A stretch of DNA of 64,000 bases from Desmonostoc muscorum LEGE 12446. GTDB taxonomy: Bacteria > Cyanobacteriota > Cyanobacteriia > Cyanobacteriales > Nostocaceae. Below are positions 28,101 through 38,921 of this stretch, piece by piece. The position numbers and the translations under genes were made by a program. Under the pieces are notes generated by a model. It was not told the DNA's origin, searched no databases, and worked only from the letters and a program-made list of their open reading frames with translations. The stretch is from contig NZ_JADEXS020000001.1 of assembly GCF_015207005.2 (NCBI RefSeq), forward strand, positions 7,029,001-7,093,000. The letters are read 5' to 3'. Position 1 is the stretch's first letter; the number at the start of each line of letters is the position of its first letter.

Positions 28101-31100
28101 GTGCAAAACTTTTGATAGTGAGGCTGATGGGTATGTGCGTGGAGAAGGAGCAGGAGTAATTCTCTTAAAACCTTTAGCCAAAGCCATTGAAGATCAAGAC
28201 CAGATTTATGGAGTGATTAAAGGTAGTGCGGTAAATCATGGTGGAAAAGCAAGAACTCTGACATCTCCCAATGTTTACGCTCAAACAAAAGTACTTTCCA
28301 CCGCCTATACAAAAGCTAATATCGCCCCCAATACCATTTCCTACATCGAAGCTCATGGTACTGGTACGCCCTTGGGAGACCCAATAGAAATTAATAGTCT
28401 CAAACGAGCATTTAGACAATTACACCAACAGTATCATTTATCCCCAGTCCATCGCCCCTATTGTGGTTTAGGAACAGTTAAGACCAATATTGGACACTTA
28501 GAAGCAGCAGCGGGAATTGCTGGGGTGATTAAAGTACTCTTGGCAATGAAGAATCAAAAATTGCCCAAAATTGTGAATTTTCAGCAATTAAATCCCCGCA
28601 TTGATTTCCAGGGAACTCCATTTTATCTTGTCTGCGAAACCCAAGAATGGAAGCAGTTAAAGACAGAAGCAGGAGAAAATATACCGAGACGGGCTGGTAT
28701 AAGTTCCTTTGGAGTGGGAGGAGTTAATGCCCATGTGATTTTGGAAGAAGCACCAGAACCTTTACTAGTAAACAAAGAACTTGAGCGCCCCTACCACCTA
28801 CTGACTCTATCAGCCAAAAATGACCAGGCATTGGCACAATTGCGACATAGTTATGGGGAATTCTTGACCGACAATGGCGATGTATCACTAGGAGATATAT
28901 GCTCTGCGGCGAATATAGGGAGGGAGCATTTTAACCACCGTCTAGCGATCGTTGCTGACTCTAGGGAGAAATTAGTAGAACAACTCGCCAGTTCTGCTCA
29001 AAATAGTAGTCAGATAGGCAAAAAGCTGCCGAAAATAGCCTTTTTGTTTACCGGACAAGGGTCGCAATACATAAATATGGGAAAGGAACTCTACGAAACC
29101 CAACCCAAATTCCGCCAAACACTAGAGCAATGCAATGAAATCCTTCGCCCCTATCTAGAGCCATCTTTATTAGAAGTCCTCTATTCTGAGGAAAATTCAT
29201 CCTTACTCAATCAAACTGCCTATACCCAACCAGCATTATTTGCCTTTGAATACGCCCTATATCAACTATGGAAATCCTGGGGGATTGAACCAGAGGTAGT
29301 GATGGGGCATAGCGTGGGAGAATATGTAGCAGCAACCGTCGCCGGAGTTTTGAGCCTAGAAGATGGACTCAAACTCATCGCTCAAAGAGGACAATTAATG
29401 CAGCAGTTGCGATCGGGAGGTGAAATGGTTTCCCTGATGGCTTCAGAAGAACAAGTGAGGGAAGTTATAGCACCATTCTTTAACAAAGTATCCATAGCTG
29501 CCATCAATAGTTCTCAAAGTATAGTGATTTCTGGAGCCAGTGAAGATATAACGACCATTTGTCAAAAGCTAGAGTTACAAGGCGTAAAAACAAAACGGTT
29601 GCAAGTATCTCACGCCTTCCATTCACCCTTGATGACACCAATGTTGCAGGAATTTGCAGCAGTCGCCAATCAAGTCACCTATAATCAACCCCAAATTCCA
29701 ATAATATCCAACGTCACCGGACAACTTGCTGACGAGAACATCGCCACAGCAGACTACTGGGTAAATCATGTTAGTCAAACAGTGCAGTTTGCCTCCAGTA
29801 TGGAGAAATTGCAAAGTTATGAAGTCTTTTTAGAGATTGGGCCAAAGCCAACACTGTTGGGTATGGGGCGTCAATGCTTACCAGACAGCGAGGGTCTGTG
29901 GTTGCCTTCTCTACGTCCAGGAGTACCAGAATGGGAACAACTACTTTCTAGTTTGGGTAAGTTATATCTAGCCGGAGTTGTGATAAATTGGTCAGGGTTT
30001 GAGGGCGACTATCCCCACAGGAAAGTTGCACTACCCAACTATCCATTCCAAAGACAGCGCTATTGGATTGAGAATACACAATCTCAACTTCGAGTCCAAA
30101 AATCCCCAAAACTGCACCCATTACTCGAAACAAAGCTGCAATTGCCCTTAAGCAAAGAGATTTTGTTTGAATCTCAATTCAGTACAGCCAACTTGCCATT
30201 TTTAGCAGAATATCAAGCTTACAGCCAAATTGTCGTACCTGGAGCTTGTCATCTTTCCTCACTATTAAGTGCAGCCAAACTCACCTTTGGCAACGAGGGA
30301 TGTGTATTAGAAAATATAGTTTTCCCCCAAGCATTAGCTATCCCCGAAGGAAAAGCACGCACTGTACAGTTAGTACTTTCTCCACAAGAGAGTGGCAAAT
30401 CTTTCCAACTCATTAGCTTTGATCCAGCCACAAGCAGTAATGAGATAAGTCAATGGCTAGTCCATGCCACAGGAAAAATTTCCCCCAGCATAAACACTAC
30501 ATCGCAAACCATTGCCATCCAACAAATACAAGCACGCTGTACTCAACAAATAGCTGCACTAGAAATTTACCAAAGTTGGCAGAAGCGGCAGATAGAATTG
30601 GGTGCAAGTTTCCAGTGGCTGGATTCTGTTTGGTGTGGAGAAAAAGAAGCCCTAGCCAAAATCAAATGGGTGGATGTAGGAAATGAGCAACAGGAGTATG
30701 AGTTATATCCGGGTTTGATTGACTCCTGCTTGCAACTGACCAGCATTTTCTTCCCTGGCGAAGACACTTTTATGCCGTCTGCAATTGAGAGTTTCCGGTT
30801 TTACCAACGTCCCCAACCTCAGCAGTTATGGTGTCATGCAGTGCGAAGACAGCAACACAACTCTGATATTGACAAGTTAATAGTAGATATCAAACTGTTT
30901 GACTTTAAAGAACAGTTGATTGCAGAGATTGTCGGTATGGAAGCCAAAAAAGTGACTCGCCAGTTATTGCTGCCTTCCCACAATCTTGATGTCACAGACT
31001 GGTTATATGAAATCGGCTGGCAAGCGGTGGACAAAGACCAATCAATTGTCACGAAGGTGGGCAGTTGGTTGATTTTCACAGATCCACAAGGACTAGGCGA

Positions 31101-32934
31101 ACAGCTAGGTGAACAATTACAAAACCTTGGTAGTGATTACAGCTTAGTTTCTGCTGGTATTAACTATCAGAAAATTGACCAGCAACATTATCAAATAGAC
31201 CCGAATCAACCAGAACACTACCAAAAACTGCTGTATGACATTGGTAGCCAACAACAACCACTGGGGATTATTTACCTCTGGAGTATCGCCCCAGATGAAA
31301 CTGATGAGAGCAATCTCCCAGCAGCAGAACTGAAAAATTGTGGCAGTGTTTTGCATTTAGTGCAAGCATTGACGCAACTCCCTTGGCAAATACAACCGCA
31401 TCTATGGCTAGTAACACAGGGAACCCAAGCAGTGACAGCAATATCTGAGCCATTGCAACTTTCAGGGAGTAGTTTATGGGGATTAGGTCGAGTTATTGCC
31501 TTAGAGTATCCAGAATTTCAATGTGTGCGTTTAGACTTATGCGTACAAGGGACAAGACAACAGCACCTAAAAGCACTACTACTGGAATTGTCAGCCACAG
31601 ATGCAGAAGACCAAATCGCCATCCGTCAGGGCAAGCGATACGTAGCGCGACTGGTGCGGCACACTGCTAGTTGTTCCTTGGGAGAACCGCCAATGAAGGC
31701 AAGGGTGAATCAGGGGCAATTATCTGTACAACCAGATGTGAGTTATTTGATTACTGGTGGTAATGGTGCTTTGGGTTTGGAGGTGGCTGGCTGGCTGGTA
31801 GAAAAAGGAGCGCGACACCTGGTATTAACTGGACGCAGTGAGGTATCTTTTGCCACCAAAGAGCGAATATCCGATTTTGAGCAATTAGGGGTGAGGGTGC
31901 TGGTTGTCAAAGCAGATGTTTCGGAAGTTGCTCAGGTGGTTGAAGTCCTAGAAAAAATCAACTCCCAGCTACCGCCGCTACGGGGGATTATTCATGCAGC
32001 AGGAATATTGGATGGTGGAGTGTTAAAGCAGCAATCTTTAGAGCGCTTTCGGCGGGTGATGGCTCCCAAGGTAGCAGGGGCATGGAATCTCCATACCTTG
32101 ACCCAACTCATGCCCCTTGACTTTTTTATTTGTTTCTCGTCGATGAGTTCACTGTTTGGCTTTGTGGGACAAAGTAATTATGCCGCAGCTAATGCTTTTA
32201 TGGATAGCTTGGCTCATTATCGCCAGACTTTGGGTTTGCCGGGATTGAGTATTAATTGGGGGGCTTGGTCTCAGGTGGGGATGGCAGCTAGAATGGCAGC
32301 TAGATTGGATAGTGGCGACCAAAATCTCATACAGGGGGTAGGTATTGGGACAATTGCTCCGTTGAAAGGATTGGCTGTGCTGGAGCAATTGTTAAACCAA
32401 TCTTCTGCCCAAGTGGCGGCAATACCCATCAACTGGTCGCAATTGATCAGCAAATCCGCTACAGCACCAGCGTTTTTTGCTAACTTCACCCATAACTTAA
32501 CCAAGAGAGTTGAGCAATCTGAGTTTCGCACTCAATTAGCAACAGCCAAAATCAGCGATCGCAAAAAGCTTTTAATTGACCACTTATGCTCACAGGTAGC
32601 TCAAGTGCTAGGGCACAAACTTTCAAACCAAGACCTCCAGCAAGGGTTTTTTGAGTTAGGCATAGATTCACTGACTGCTGTGGAACTACGAAACCGCTTG
32701 CAAAACTCTTTGGATTACCCTTTGCCTTCTAGCTTGACCTTTGACTATCCAACAGTCACAGTGCTAGCTGATTATCTAGGCAAAGAAATACTTTCAATAG
32801 AACCATCTACTATCGAACCACAAGCAAGCAATCGCTCTCATTTATCAACCGCCCTCGACGAGCTATCCGAAAGCGAAATCGAAAAGCTGCTTGCACAAGA
32901 ACTAGCCATTATTCAGGAAGGTAAGGGCCAATGA
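25171..32934 (+). CDS. Type I PKS: remnant keto-acid A-KR unit, then KS-AT-DH-KR-ACP
   Basis: 2587 residues, first gene of the assembly line. Residues ~20-105 resemble the small C-terminal subdomain of an adenylation domain (ELVAYVVPS...[14 protein letters not shown]). Residues ~108-150 and ~690-725 ([17 protein letters not shown]) look like the split second subdomain known around the KR of keto-acid-using NRPS modules. KR1 lies at ~405-640: its GGLGGVG motif is intact, but the catalytic Tyr position is Phe571. No adenylation core and no carrier protein precede the KS. KS ~757-1185 has Cys927, EAHGTGT and KTNIGH. AT ~1289-1630 has GHSVGE (Ser1381) and HAFH, which predict malonyl-CoA. In DH ~1649-1930 the HxxxGxxxxP motif is [10 protein letters not shown] (His replaced by Tyr1681), so it is probably inactive. 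KR2 ~2190-2380 looks complete. ACP ~2465-2540 carries the pantetheine site at Ser2500. An AAGGATATAGAGG stretch precedes the ATG. The stop overlaps the next start (ATGA). Confidence 0.93.
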   Translation: MQLDNSSKNLANSSNKKNHLREVEVAIRSSFFVEDCVVVERQIEKLKHELVAYVVPSEIFVREQLLSHLQRIVPSEWLPQAIVPISTLPFNPSGEIDQTALSNLEIKDRDLVQRWSELIKSLPEVQQVAVVVQEHLKHLSDLLPNLTDRDKDDVIINDINLDNPNLLPDWFYRQTWRRKRSVTQLSAINGNFLVFLDKLGLGEYLGAELQKHGHMCVGIEAGVDFRQLGNNRYQIAPNNPEHYQRLLSVLTTNNFQIDKILHLWNYESCINEISSLDSLEEAQTQGVYSLLSLVKALANIQKFHHPIELLLVSTYTQFLSNHEDIAYEKFPLVGLLKVIDQEIPHLTTRHVDLTVDEPVVNAGRILQELHMPSGECQVAYRQGERWVPRLEKVDFDREQKQDFAFKAGGMYLISGGLGGVGVEIAKYLLKHYKARLLLVGRTDLPQRSTWQTYTGESVISQKIAAYQELEQLGGEIIYEAVDVCDLPGLQQVVEQASSRWGCELDGVLHLAGTYQERSLLEENHHTWSTAIRAKVGGAWILNQLLLDHPQAVFISFSSVSSFFGGASVGTFVAANQFLESFAHYQRSRGLKSYCFSWSLWDGIGISQDYQKSKLAQTKGYFAMSAPQGLSSLLIGLHHNQPQLLIGLDGSNRHIRGYVEDTYSLEKLTAYFTANSNSSVGEKLAELVVSDRFGTPSTCNFVQLQHMPLTQTGIIDFRLLTKGDRALTKYLKEQTESPAAIPDQKPAQVSSSPQGMANADIAVIGIGCRFPGANDYQQFWQNLEQGINSISEIPSERWEVEEYYSPNPQERKSISKWGGFIEKIDQFDAQFFGISAREAQRMDPQQRLMLELTWSCIEDAGYAPFQLSGGSVGVFIGVCNYDYDLLQNGYKQETDGHTGTGTWTCMIPNRISYFFNFHGPSIPVDTACSSSLVALHQAINALKSEECKTALVGGVSIFCTPTRYIQMSQLGMLSPQGQCKTFDSEADGYVRGEGAGVILLKPLAKAIEDQDQIYGVIKGSAVNHGGKARTLTSPNVYAQTKVLSTAYTKANIAPNTISYIEAHGTGTPLGDPIEINSLKRAFRQLHQQYHLSPVHRPYCGLGTVKTNIGHLEAAAGIAGVIKVLLAMKNQKLPKIVNFQQLNPRIDFQGTPFYLVCETQEWKQLKTEAGENIPRRAGISSFGVGGVNAHVILEEAPEPLLVNKELERPYHLLTLSAKNDQALAQLRHSYGEFLTDNGDVSLGDICSAANIGREHFNHRLAIVADSREKLVEQLASSAQNSSQIGKKLPKIAFLFTGQGSQYINMGKELYETQPKFRQTLEQCNEILRPYLEPSLLEVLYSEENSSLLNQTAYTQPALFAFEYALYQLWKSWGIEPEVVMGHSVGEYVAATVAGVLSLEDGLKLIAQRGQLMQQLRSGGEMVSLMASEEQVREVIAPFFNKVSIAAINSSQSIVISGASEDITTICQKLELQGVKTKRLQVSHAFHSPLMTPMLQEFAAVANQVTYNQPQIPIISNVTGQLADENIATADYWVNHVSQTVQFASSMEKLQSYEVFLEIGPKPTLLGMGRQCLPDSEGLWLPSLRPGVPEWEQLLSSLGKLYLAGVVINWSGFEGDYPHRKVALPNYPFQRQRYWIENTQSQLRVQKSPKLHPLLETKLQLPLSKEILFESQFSTANLPFLAEYQAYSQIVVPGACHLSSLLSAAKLTFGNEGCVLENIVFPQALAIPEGKARTVQLVLSPQESGKSFQLISFDPATSSNEISQWLVHATGKISPSINTTSQTIAIQQIQARCTQQIAALEIYQSWQKRQIELGASFQWLDSVWCGEKEALAKIKWVDVGNEQQEYELYPGLIDSCLQLTSIFFPGEDTFMPSAIESFRFYQRPQPQQLWCHAVRRQQHNSDIDKLIVDIKLFDFKEQLIAEIVGMEAKKVTRQLLLPSHNLDVTDWLYEIGWQAVDKDQSIVTKVGSWLIFTDPQGLGEQLGEQLQNLGSDYSLVSAGINYQKIDQQHYQIDPNQPEHYQKLLYDIGSQQQPLGIIYLWSIAPDETDESNLPAAELKNCGSVLHLVQALTQLPWQIQPHLWLVTQGTQAVTAISEPLQLSGSSLWGLGRVIALEYPEFQCVRLDLCVQGTRQQHLKALLLELSATDAEDQIAIRQGKRYVARLVRHTASCSLGEPPMKARVNQGQLSVQPDVSYLITGGNGALGLEVAGWLVEKGARHLVLTGRSEVSFATKERISDFEQLGVRVLVVKADVSEVAQVVEVLEKINSQLPPLRGIIHAAGILDGGVLKQQSLERFRRVMAPKVAGAWNLHTLTQLMPLDFFICFSSMSSLFGFVGQSNYAAANAFMDSLAHYRQTLGLPGLSINWGAWSQVGMAARMAARLDSGDQNLIQGVGIGTIAPLKGLAVLEQLLNQSSAQVAAIPINWSQLISKSATAPAFFANFTHNLTKRVEQSEFRTQLATAKISDRKKLLIDHLCSQVAQVLGHKLSNQDLQQGFFELGIDSLTAVELRNRLQNSLDYPLPSSLTFDYPTVTVLADYLGKEILSIEPSTIEPQASNRSHLSTALDELSESEIEKLLAQELAIIQEGKGQ

Positions 32935-35900
32935 GCGAAAATTCAGTGAACACAGACCGTCAGTCTTTAATGAAGAAGGCACTCCTGGAACTCAAGGAGA
33001 TGAAATCTCAGCTAGCAGCTGTGGAAAAGGCCAAAAAAGAACCAATTGCGATCGTCGGCATGGGTTGCCGATTTCCGGGAGATGCTAACAACCCAGAAGC
33101 ATTCTGGCAACTACTGTGCGATGGAGTAGATGCAGTTACCGAAGTACCAGCTAATCGCTGGGATATTAATGCTTTGTATGACCCAAATCCCGATACTCCC
33201 GGAAAAATGTACACTCGCTACGGTGGGTTTTTACGTCAGTTAGAAGAATTTGACGCTCAGTTTTTCGGTATTTCCCCCAAAGAAGCGGTTAGCCTCGACC
33301 CTCAGCAACGTCTGCTATTGGAGGTCACTTGGGAAGCACTAGAAAATGCCAGCATCAAACCCGCTCAATTGCTTGGCACTCAAACCGGGGTGTTCATTGG
33401 CATCACTGGTAATGATTATTTACAACGTTTGTTGACTAGATCTGCAACAGAGATTGATGCTTACCAAGGTACAGGCAATACTCATAGTGTGGCGGCAGGT
33501 CGCTTGTCTTATATTTTGGGTCTAACTGGGCCTAGCTTGGCAGTGGATACTGCTTGCTCGTCCTCTTTAGTAGCAGTTCATTTAGCTTGTCAAAGTCTGC
33601 GTCATCAAGAGTCTGATTTAGCGATCGCTGGCGGCGTCAACTTGCTGCTTTCTAGTGAAGTTAGTATTAATTTATCGAAAGCCAGGATGCTTTCATCAGA
33701 TGGTCGCTGCAAAACTTTTGATACAAAAGCCGATGGCTATGTTCGTAGTGAGGGCTGCGGGGTAATTATCCTCAAGCGCCTCTGTGATGCCATCAAAGAC
33801 AAAGATCAGATACTAGCCTTGATTCGCGGCTCGGCTGTTAACCAAGATGGTCGTAGCAGTGGTTTGACAGTACCCAATGGGCCAGCACAGCAAGCAGTAA
33901 TTCGCCAAGCCTTGGAAAATGGTGGCGTAGAACCGACTGAAGTTAGCTATCTAGAAGCTCATGGTACAGGTACTTCCCTGGGAGATCCAATTGAAGTGGG
34001 AGCTTTGGAAGCGGTGTTTGGCAAGAATCGCCCCAAAGACCAACCCCTAACTATTGGTTCGTTAAAAACCAATATTGGCCATTTAGAATCCGCCGCCGGA
34101 ATTGCCGGGATCATCAAGGTAGTGTTGCAAATGCAACACCAGGAAATTGCCCCGCATTTGCACTTTCAAGATCCCAGTCCCCATATTAACTGGGAGAATT
34201 TGCCCCTAATAGTGCCGACTCAAAAAACTGACTGGCAAACAGCAGAAAATTCCCGTTTGGCGGGAGTTAGTTCTTTCGGCTTTAGCGGTACTAATGCCCA
34301 TGTGGTGTTAGCACAAGCCCCAACACTTGAGCCTCTTTGCCCAGCAGTGGAACGTCCTTTACATCTGCTCACCCTATCGGCAAAAACACCATCAGCTTTA
34401 GAGGAGTTAGCTTTTGCCTATCAAAACTACATTCAAACTCATGCTGATGTGTCCATTGCAGATATATGCTATACGGCGAACATCGGCAGAGAGCATTTTA
34501 ACCACCGCCTAGCTATTGTCACTGGCTCTAGAGAGCAGTTGGTCGCTCAACTCGCTGTTTTGACATTTGCCCATAGCGATCGCTCAGGTAAAAAACCCCT
34601 GAAGATAGCTTTCTTGTTCACAGGACAAGGGTCGCAATACATAAATATGGGAAGGCTACTCTATGAAACTCAACCTATCTTCCGCCAAACTCTAGAACAG
34701 TGCGATGAAATTTTACGCCCCTATCTAGAGCCTTCTTTATTAGAGGTACTTTATCCTACCCAGTTAAACGAGCAGGTTTCATCTCTACTAAATCAAACAG
34801 CTTATACCCAACCAGCCTTGTTTGCCTTTGAATATGCCCTCTATCAACTATGGAAATCCTGGGGTATTCAGCCAGATGTGGTGATGGGGCACAGCGTGGG
34901 AGAATATGTGGCGGCAACTGTCGCCGGAGTTTTTAGCCTAGAAGATGGTCTGAAACTCATCGCCCAACGAGGACAATTAATGCAGCAGTTACCCGATGGA
35001 GGTGAGATGGTTTCCCTGATTGCTTCAGAAGAGCAAGTGCGGCAAATTTTAGCACCATTTGGCAACACAGTTTCCATCGCTGCGATCAATAGTTCCGAAA
35101 GTGTGGTGATTTCTGGAGTCAGTGAAGATATTACTACTTTATGTCAAAAGTTAGAAGCACAGGGCGTAAAAACAAAGCGATTGCAGGTATCTCACGCCTT
35201 CCATTCTCCCTTGATGATCCCGATGTTGCAGGAATTTGAGCAAGTAGCCAATCATGTTACCTACAATCAACCCCAGATTCCATTAATCTCCAATGTCACT
35301 GGACAACTGGCTGATGAGAACATCGCCACAGGGCAATACTGGGTGAATCATGTACTACAAACAGTGCAATTTGCTACTAGTATGCAGACGTTGCATCAGC
35401 AAGATTATGAAGTCTTTTTAGAGATTGGGCCTAAGCCAATTTTATTGGGTATGGGGCGTGAATGCTTGCCAGATAGCGAGGATCTATGGTTGCCTTCTCT
35501 GCGTCCGGGAGTGGCAGAATGGGAACAACTACTTTCTAGTTTGGGCGAGTTATATCTAGCCGGAGTCCAGGTAGATTGGTCAGGGTTTGAGGGCGACTAT
35601 CCCCACCAGAAGGTTGCATTACCCAACTATCCGTTCCAAAGACAGCGATATTGGATTGAGAATCCACCGTCTCGCCATGAACAACCAGAGTCTTTATCTG
35701 AAGAAAATATTCAGACTCCCATTGTTAACTTGCTTAACCAGGGAAATACTCAAGAGTTAGTTCAGCTAGTCCAGAAAGCTCTTAATTTTTCACCTGAACA
35801 GATAAAATTACTACCCGAAATATTGGCAGTCTTAGTCAGGGAACACAAGCAACACCTGATACCAGACAACATCCAAGACCTGTGCTACGAACTAGTATGG

Positions 35901-38900
35901 CGAAATGAAGGTAACATACAGCAGCAGTTACTTGGAGATTATATACCTGCTCCTTCAGAAATTAGCGATCGCCTTCAACCTCAAACAAAACAGTTGATGT
36001 CGCAGCATCATCAATTAAATGCCCAAGTATTAGTTCAACTGGAAGCTTTAAGTATTGCCTACGCGATCGCAGCATTCCATGAAATGGGATGGAACTTTCA
36101 CAAAGGACAACGCTTTAGTCTGACAGAAATAGTACAGCAATTGGGAGTTGTGGATCAACATTCACAGCTAATGCATCGTCTGTTAGAAATGCTTGTGGAA
36201 GTGGAAATCCTAGAATACCTCGGCGAACAATGGCAGATAGTAGCAGTACCTAAAATACACCATCCTCAGTCACAGATCAGTGACCTTTTATCTCAATACC
36301 CAAATGCCGTAGCCGAGCTGACCATCTTACAAAGATGTGGATCAAATTTAGCACAAGTACTGCGGGGAGAATGTAACCCAGTGGAATTGCTATTTCCTGA
36401 AGGCGACTTAACCACCGCAACCCAGCTATATCAGGATGCACCAGAGGCAAAACTGATGAACACCCTGATGCAACAGGCTGTTTTATCAGTAGTAGAAAAT
36501 TTGCCATCAGGACGTAAGTTGCGAGTATTAGAAATTGGTGCAGGAACTGGGGGAACTACCTCTTATCTACTCCCATTCTTCAATGAAAAGCAAACAGAAT
36601 ATATCTTTACTGACTTATCTCCATTTTTCCTGGCTCAGGCACAACAAAAGTTTCAAGACTTCTCCTTTGTCAAATACCAATTATTAGACATCGAGCAAGC
36701 AGCCCAGTCTCAAGGATTTGCAGAAAATCAGTATGACTTGATTGTGGCATCTAACGTGTTGCACGCTACTAAAGATATGCGTATAACCTTGCAGCACGTA
36801 CACCAATTATTAGCTCCTCAAGGGATGTTATTGCTACTAGAAGCGACTCATAAATCACGCTGGTTAGATTTAATTTTTGGATTAACAGATGGGTGGTGGA
36901 GGTTTACTGATTTTGACTTGCGACCCAACCATCCATTGCTGACAACTAATAGTTGGCAGAAATTATTGTATGATAGTGACTTTCAAGATGTAGCAACAAT
37001 TGTTCCCAGTTATCAAGAAACAATATCTCAACAAGCGTTGATTCTGGCTCAAGCAGTCAAACCGAAGGAAAGCAAAACAGAATCAGAAAATTGGCTAATT
37101 TTTGCTGATCGTCAAGGTATTGGTCAAGAGTTAAGTCTATTATTGCGATCGCAACAAAAAGCTTGTACTTTGGTCTTCTCTGGTAATGAGTATAAACAGA
37201 TATCAGATCAAGAATTCACGATTAACCCTGCCTTACCAGAAGACTTTCAGCGACTATTACTGTTCATGGAAGCACTTGTGCAGGGGAGCAAATCTTTAAG
37301 CAATCCCCAACTGCATGGAGTGGTTTATTTGTGGAGTTTAGATACAGTTGAGGCCAAGTCCCTCACCGTAACAGATTTAGAAGTTGCTTCCCAAACAGGA
37401 TGTGGTGGCGTATTATCCCTCATCCAGTCTTTAATTAATCAAGGATTTTCCCATCCTCCTCGCCTCTGGCTAGTGACCAAAGGAGCGCAACGAGTGGGTG
37501 TAGAATCGTCCCTTGGCGGGGTAGCCCAATCGTCTGTATGGGGATTAGGAAAAGTAATTACAGATGAGCATCCAGAATTTAACTGTACTCTGGTAGATTT
37601 AGACGTGAAAGAAAATCACAATGCTCAGAGTCTGTTTGCAGAAATTTCTTCCCACAAGTCAACTAGTAGTGAAACTGACATAGCTTTTCGGAATGGACAA
37701 CGGTATGTTAGCCGATTAGTACGCAGCAAGAAAATTGTTAAACAATCTCTGCGCCTCAAAGCCGATGCTACCTACCTAATTACAGGTGGTCTGGGTGAGA
37801 TTGGTTTGTTGGTAGCGCAATGGCTGGTAGAGCATGGGGCAAAATACTTAGTTTTGGCAGGGCGTAGCAGTCCTAATGAAGCAGCTGAAGTCACCCTGAG
37901 ACGACTAAAAGAAGCTGGGAGTCAAGTTATTATTTTGCAAACTGATGTATCTTTAGAAAAAGATGTCACTTCTTTACTAACGCAAATTAAAACATCGATG
38001 CCAGAATTGAGGGGTATTATTCATACTGCGGGTGTCTTTGAAGATCGACTACTGGTAGACCATCAATGGCAACTATTTGCCAAAGTTTTTGCACCGAAGG
38101 TAAGCGGAGCCTGGAATTTACATATCCAAACCCAAGACCTACCTTTGGACTTCTTCGTGCTTTTTTCCTCAGTTGCGTCCATGCTCGGATCTGCGGGTTT
38201 AGCAAATTATGCTGCTGCTAATGCCTTTTTAGATGCTCTGGCTCATTATCGAAGATTGCTAGGTTTGCCAGGGTTAAGTATTAACTGGGGACCCTGGTCG
38301 ATGGTGGGAATGGCGAGGGATCTTGGGATTAAGGCTGAGGTAAAATGGGCAACCAAAGGAATAAAGCCGATGGAACCACACCAGGCATTAAGCATCCTAG
38401 AAAATTTACTACCCCAAGATGCGGCTCAGGTAGGGGTGACGCAGCTTAACTGGTCAAAGTTTTTGCAGCAATTCTCCGGCTCATCTTATCCGAGTTTCGT
38501 TTCGGAAATAGCTCAACAGGTACAGGAGCTTACGATTGCACAAGAGCAACAAAAAGTCAAGCTCCCACCACTTTTAGATCAAATTAAAGCCAATTCCCAA
38601 GAGCAAAACCAATCACTTTTGATTACTTATCTGAGAGAGCAGATTGCCAAAGCGTTAGGAACAACGACATCTGCACTCAATATTATCCAGCCCCTTAACC
38701 AAATGGGACTTGATTCCCTCATGGTCGTCGAACTGAAAAATCGCCTCAGAACAGAGTTGGAAATAAATATCCCCATCACCAAATTTTTGGATGGTGTGAG
38801 TGTTGTTGATTTAACAAAATTTGTCAGCGAACAACTTTTTGAGGTTAATTCAATCTCCAAAGCACCCCTTGCAACCACAACTGCATCAAATCAAAACAAT

Positions 38901-38921
38901 TGGATTGAAGGAGAATTATGA
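32931..38921 (+). CDS. Type I PKS module: KS-AT-cMT-KR-ACP
   Basis: 1996 residues, one module. KS ~37-455 (Cys209, [19 protein letters not shown]). AT ~559-910 (GHSVGE with Ser655, HAFH; malonyl type). A C-methyltransferase lies at ~1020-1370 with the SAM motif LEIGAGTGG near 1198. KR at ~1600-1790 (GGLGEIG, FSSVAS and NYAAAN all intact). ACP ~1895-1960 with Ser1929 in MGLDSLMVVEL. No DH or ER. It should add a two-carbon unit, methylate it at the alpha carbon and reduce the keto group, giving an alpha-methyl-beta-hydroxy acyl chain handed to the NRPS. The AT regions of this protein and of PKS1 are strikingly similar, suggesting duplication. Both ends overlap neighbours by four bases. The N-terminal ~35 residues (charged, helical) may be a docking segment for PKS1. 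Confidence 0.93.
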   Translation: MSENSVNTDRQSLMKKALLELKEMKSQLAAVEKAKKEPIAIVGMGCRFPGDANNPEAFWQLLCDGVDAVTEVPANRWDINALYDPNPDTPGKMYTRYGGFLRQLEEFDAQFFGISPKEAVSLDPQQRLLLEVTWEALENASIKPAQLLGTQTGVFIGITGNDYLQRLLTRSATEIDAYQGTGNTHSVAAGRLSYILGLTGPSLAVDTACSSSLVAVHLACQSLRHQESDLAIAGGVNLLLSSEVSINLSKARMLSSDGRCKTFDTKADGYVRSEGCGVIILKRLCDAIKDKDQILALIRGSAVNQDGRSSGLTVPNGPAQQAVIRQALENGGVEPTEVSYLEAHGTGTSLGDPIEVGALEAVFGKNRPKDQPLTIGSLKTNIGHLESAAGIAGIIKVVLQMQHQEIAPHLHFQDPSPHINWENLPLIVPTQKTDWQTAENSRLAGVSSFGFSGTNAHVVLAQAPTLEPLCPAVERPLHLLTLSAKTPSALEELAFAYQNYIQTHADVSIADICYTANIGREHFNHRLAIVTGSREQLVAQLAVLTFAHSDRSGKKPLKIAFLFTGQGSQYINMGRLLYETQPIFRQTLEQCDEILRPYLEPSLLEVLYPTQLNEQVSSLLNQTAYTQPALFAFEYALYQLWKSWGIQPDVVMGHSVGEYVAATVAGVFSLEDGLKLIAQRGQLMQQLPDGGEMVSLIASEEQVRQILAPFGNTVSIAAINSSESVVISGVSEDITTLCQKLEAQGVKTKRLQVSHAFHSPLMIPMLQEFEQVANHVTYNQPQIPLISNVTGQLADENIATGQYWVNHVLQTVQFATSMQTLHQQDYEVFLEIGPKPILLGMGRECLPDSEDLWLPSLRPGVAEWEQLLSSLGELYLAGVQVDWSGFEGDYPHQKVALPNYPFQRQRYWIENPPSRHEQPESLSEENIQTPIVNLLNQGNTQELVQLVQKALNFSPEQIKLLPEILAVLVREHKQHLIPDNIQDLCYELVWRNEGNIQQQLLGDYIPAPSEISDRLQPQTKQLMSQHHQLNAQVLVQLEALSIAYAIAAFHEMGWNFHKGQRFSLTEIVQQLGVVDQHSQLMHRLLEMLVEVEILEYLGEQWQIVAVPKIHHPQSQISDLLSQYPNAVAELTILQRCGSNLAQVLRGECNPVELLFPEGDLTTATQLYQDAPEAKLMNTLMQQAVLSVVENLPSGRKLRVLEIGAGTGGTTSYLLPFFNEKQTEYIFTDLSPFFLAQAQQKFQDFSFVKYQLLDIEQAAQSQGFAENQYDLIVASNVLHATKDMRITLQHVHQLLAPQGMLLLLEATHKSRWLDLIFGLTDGWWRFTDFDLRPNHPLLTTNSWQKLLYDSDFQDVATIVPSYQETISQQALILAQAVKPKESKTESENWLIFADRQGIGQELSLLLRSQQKACTLVFSGNEYKQISDQEFTINPALPEDFQRLLLFMEALVQGSKSLSNPQLHGVVYLWSLDTVEAKSLTVTDLEVASQTGCGGVLSLIQSLINQGFSHPPRLWLVTKGAQRVGVESSLGGVAQSSVWGLGKVITDEHPEFNCTLVDLDVKENHNAQSLFAEISSHKSTSSETDIAFRNGQRYVSRLVRSKKIVKQSLRLKADATYLITGGLGEIGLLVAQWLVEHGAKYLVLAGRSSPNEAAEVTLRRLKEAGSQVIILQTDVSLEKDVTSLLTQIKTSMPELRGIIHTAGVFEDRLLVDHQWQLFAKVFAPKVSGAWNLHIQTQDLPLDFFVLFSSVASMLGSAGLANYAAANAFLDALAHYRRLLGLPGLSINWGPWSMVGMARDLGIKAEVKWATKGIKPMEPHQALSILENLLPQDAAQVGVTQLNWSKFLQQFSGSSYPSFVSEIAQQVQELTIAQEQQKVKLPPLLDQIKANSQEQNQSLLITYLREQIAKALGTTTSALNIIQPLNQMGLDSLMVVELKNRLRTELEINIPITKFLDGVSVVDLTKFVSEQLFEVNSISKAPLATTTASNQNNWIEGEL

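Noticed and set aside
27441..28750. PKS1 KS considered as a decarboxylating KSQ loading domain
   Set aside because: The active-site Cys927 and both His motifs are present, so it is a condensing KS that needs an acyl starter.
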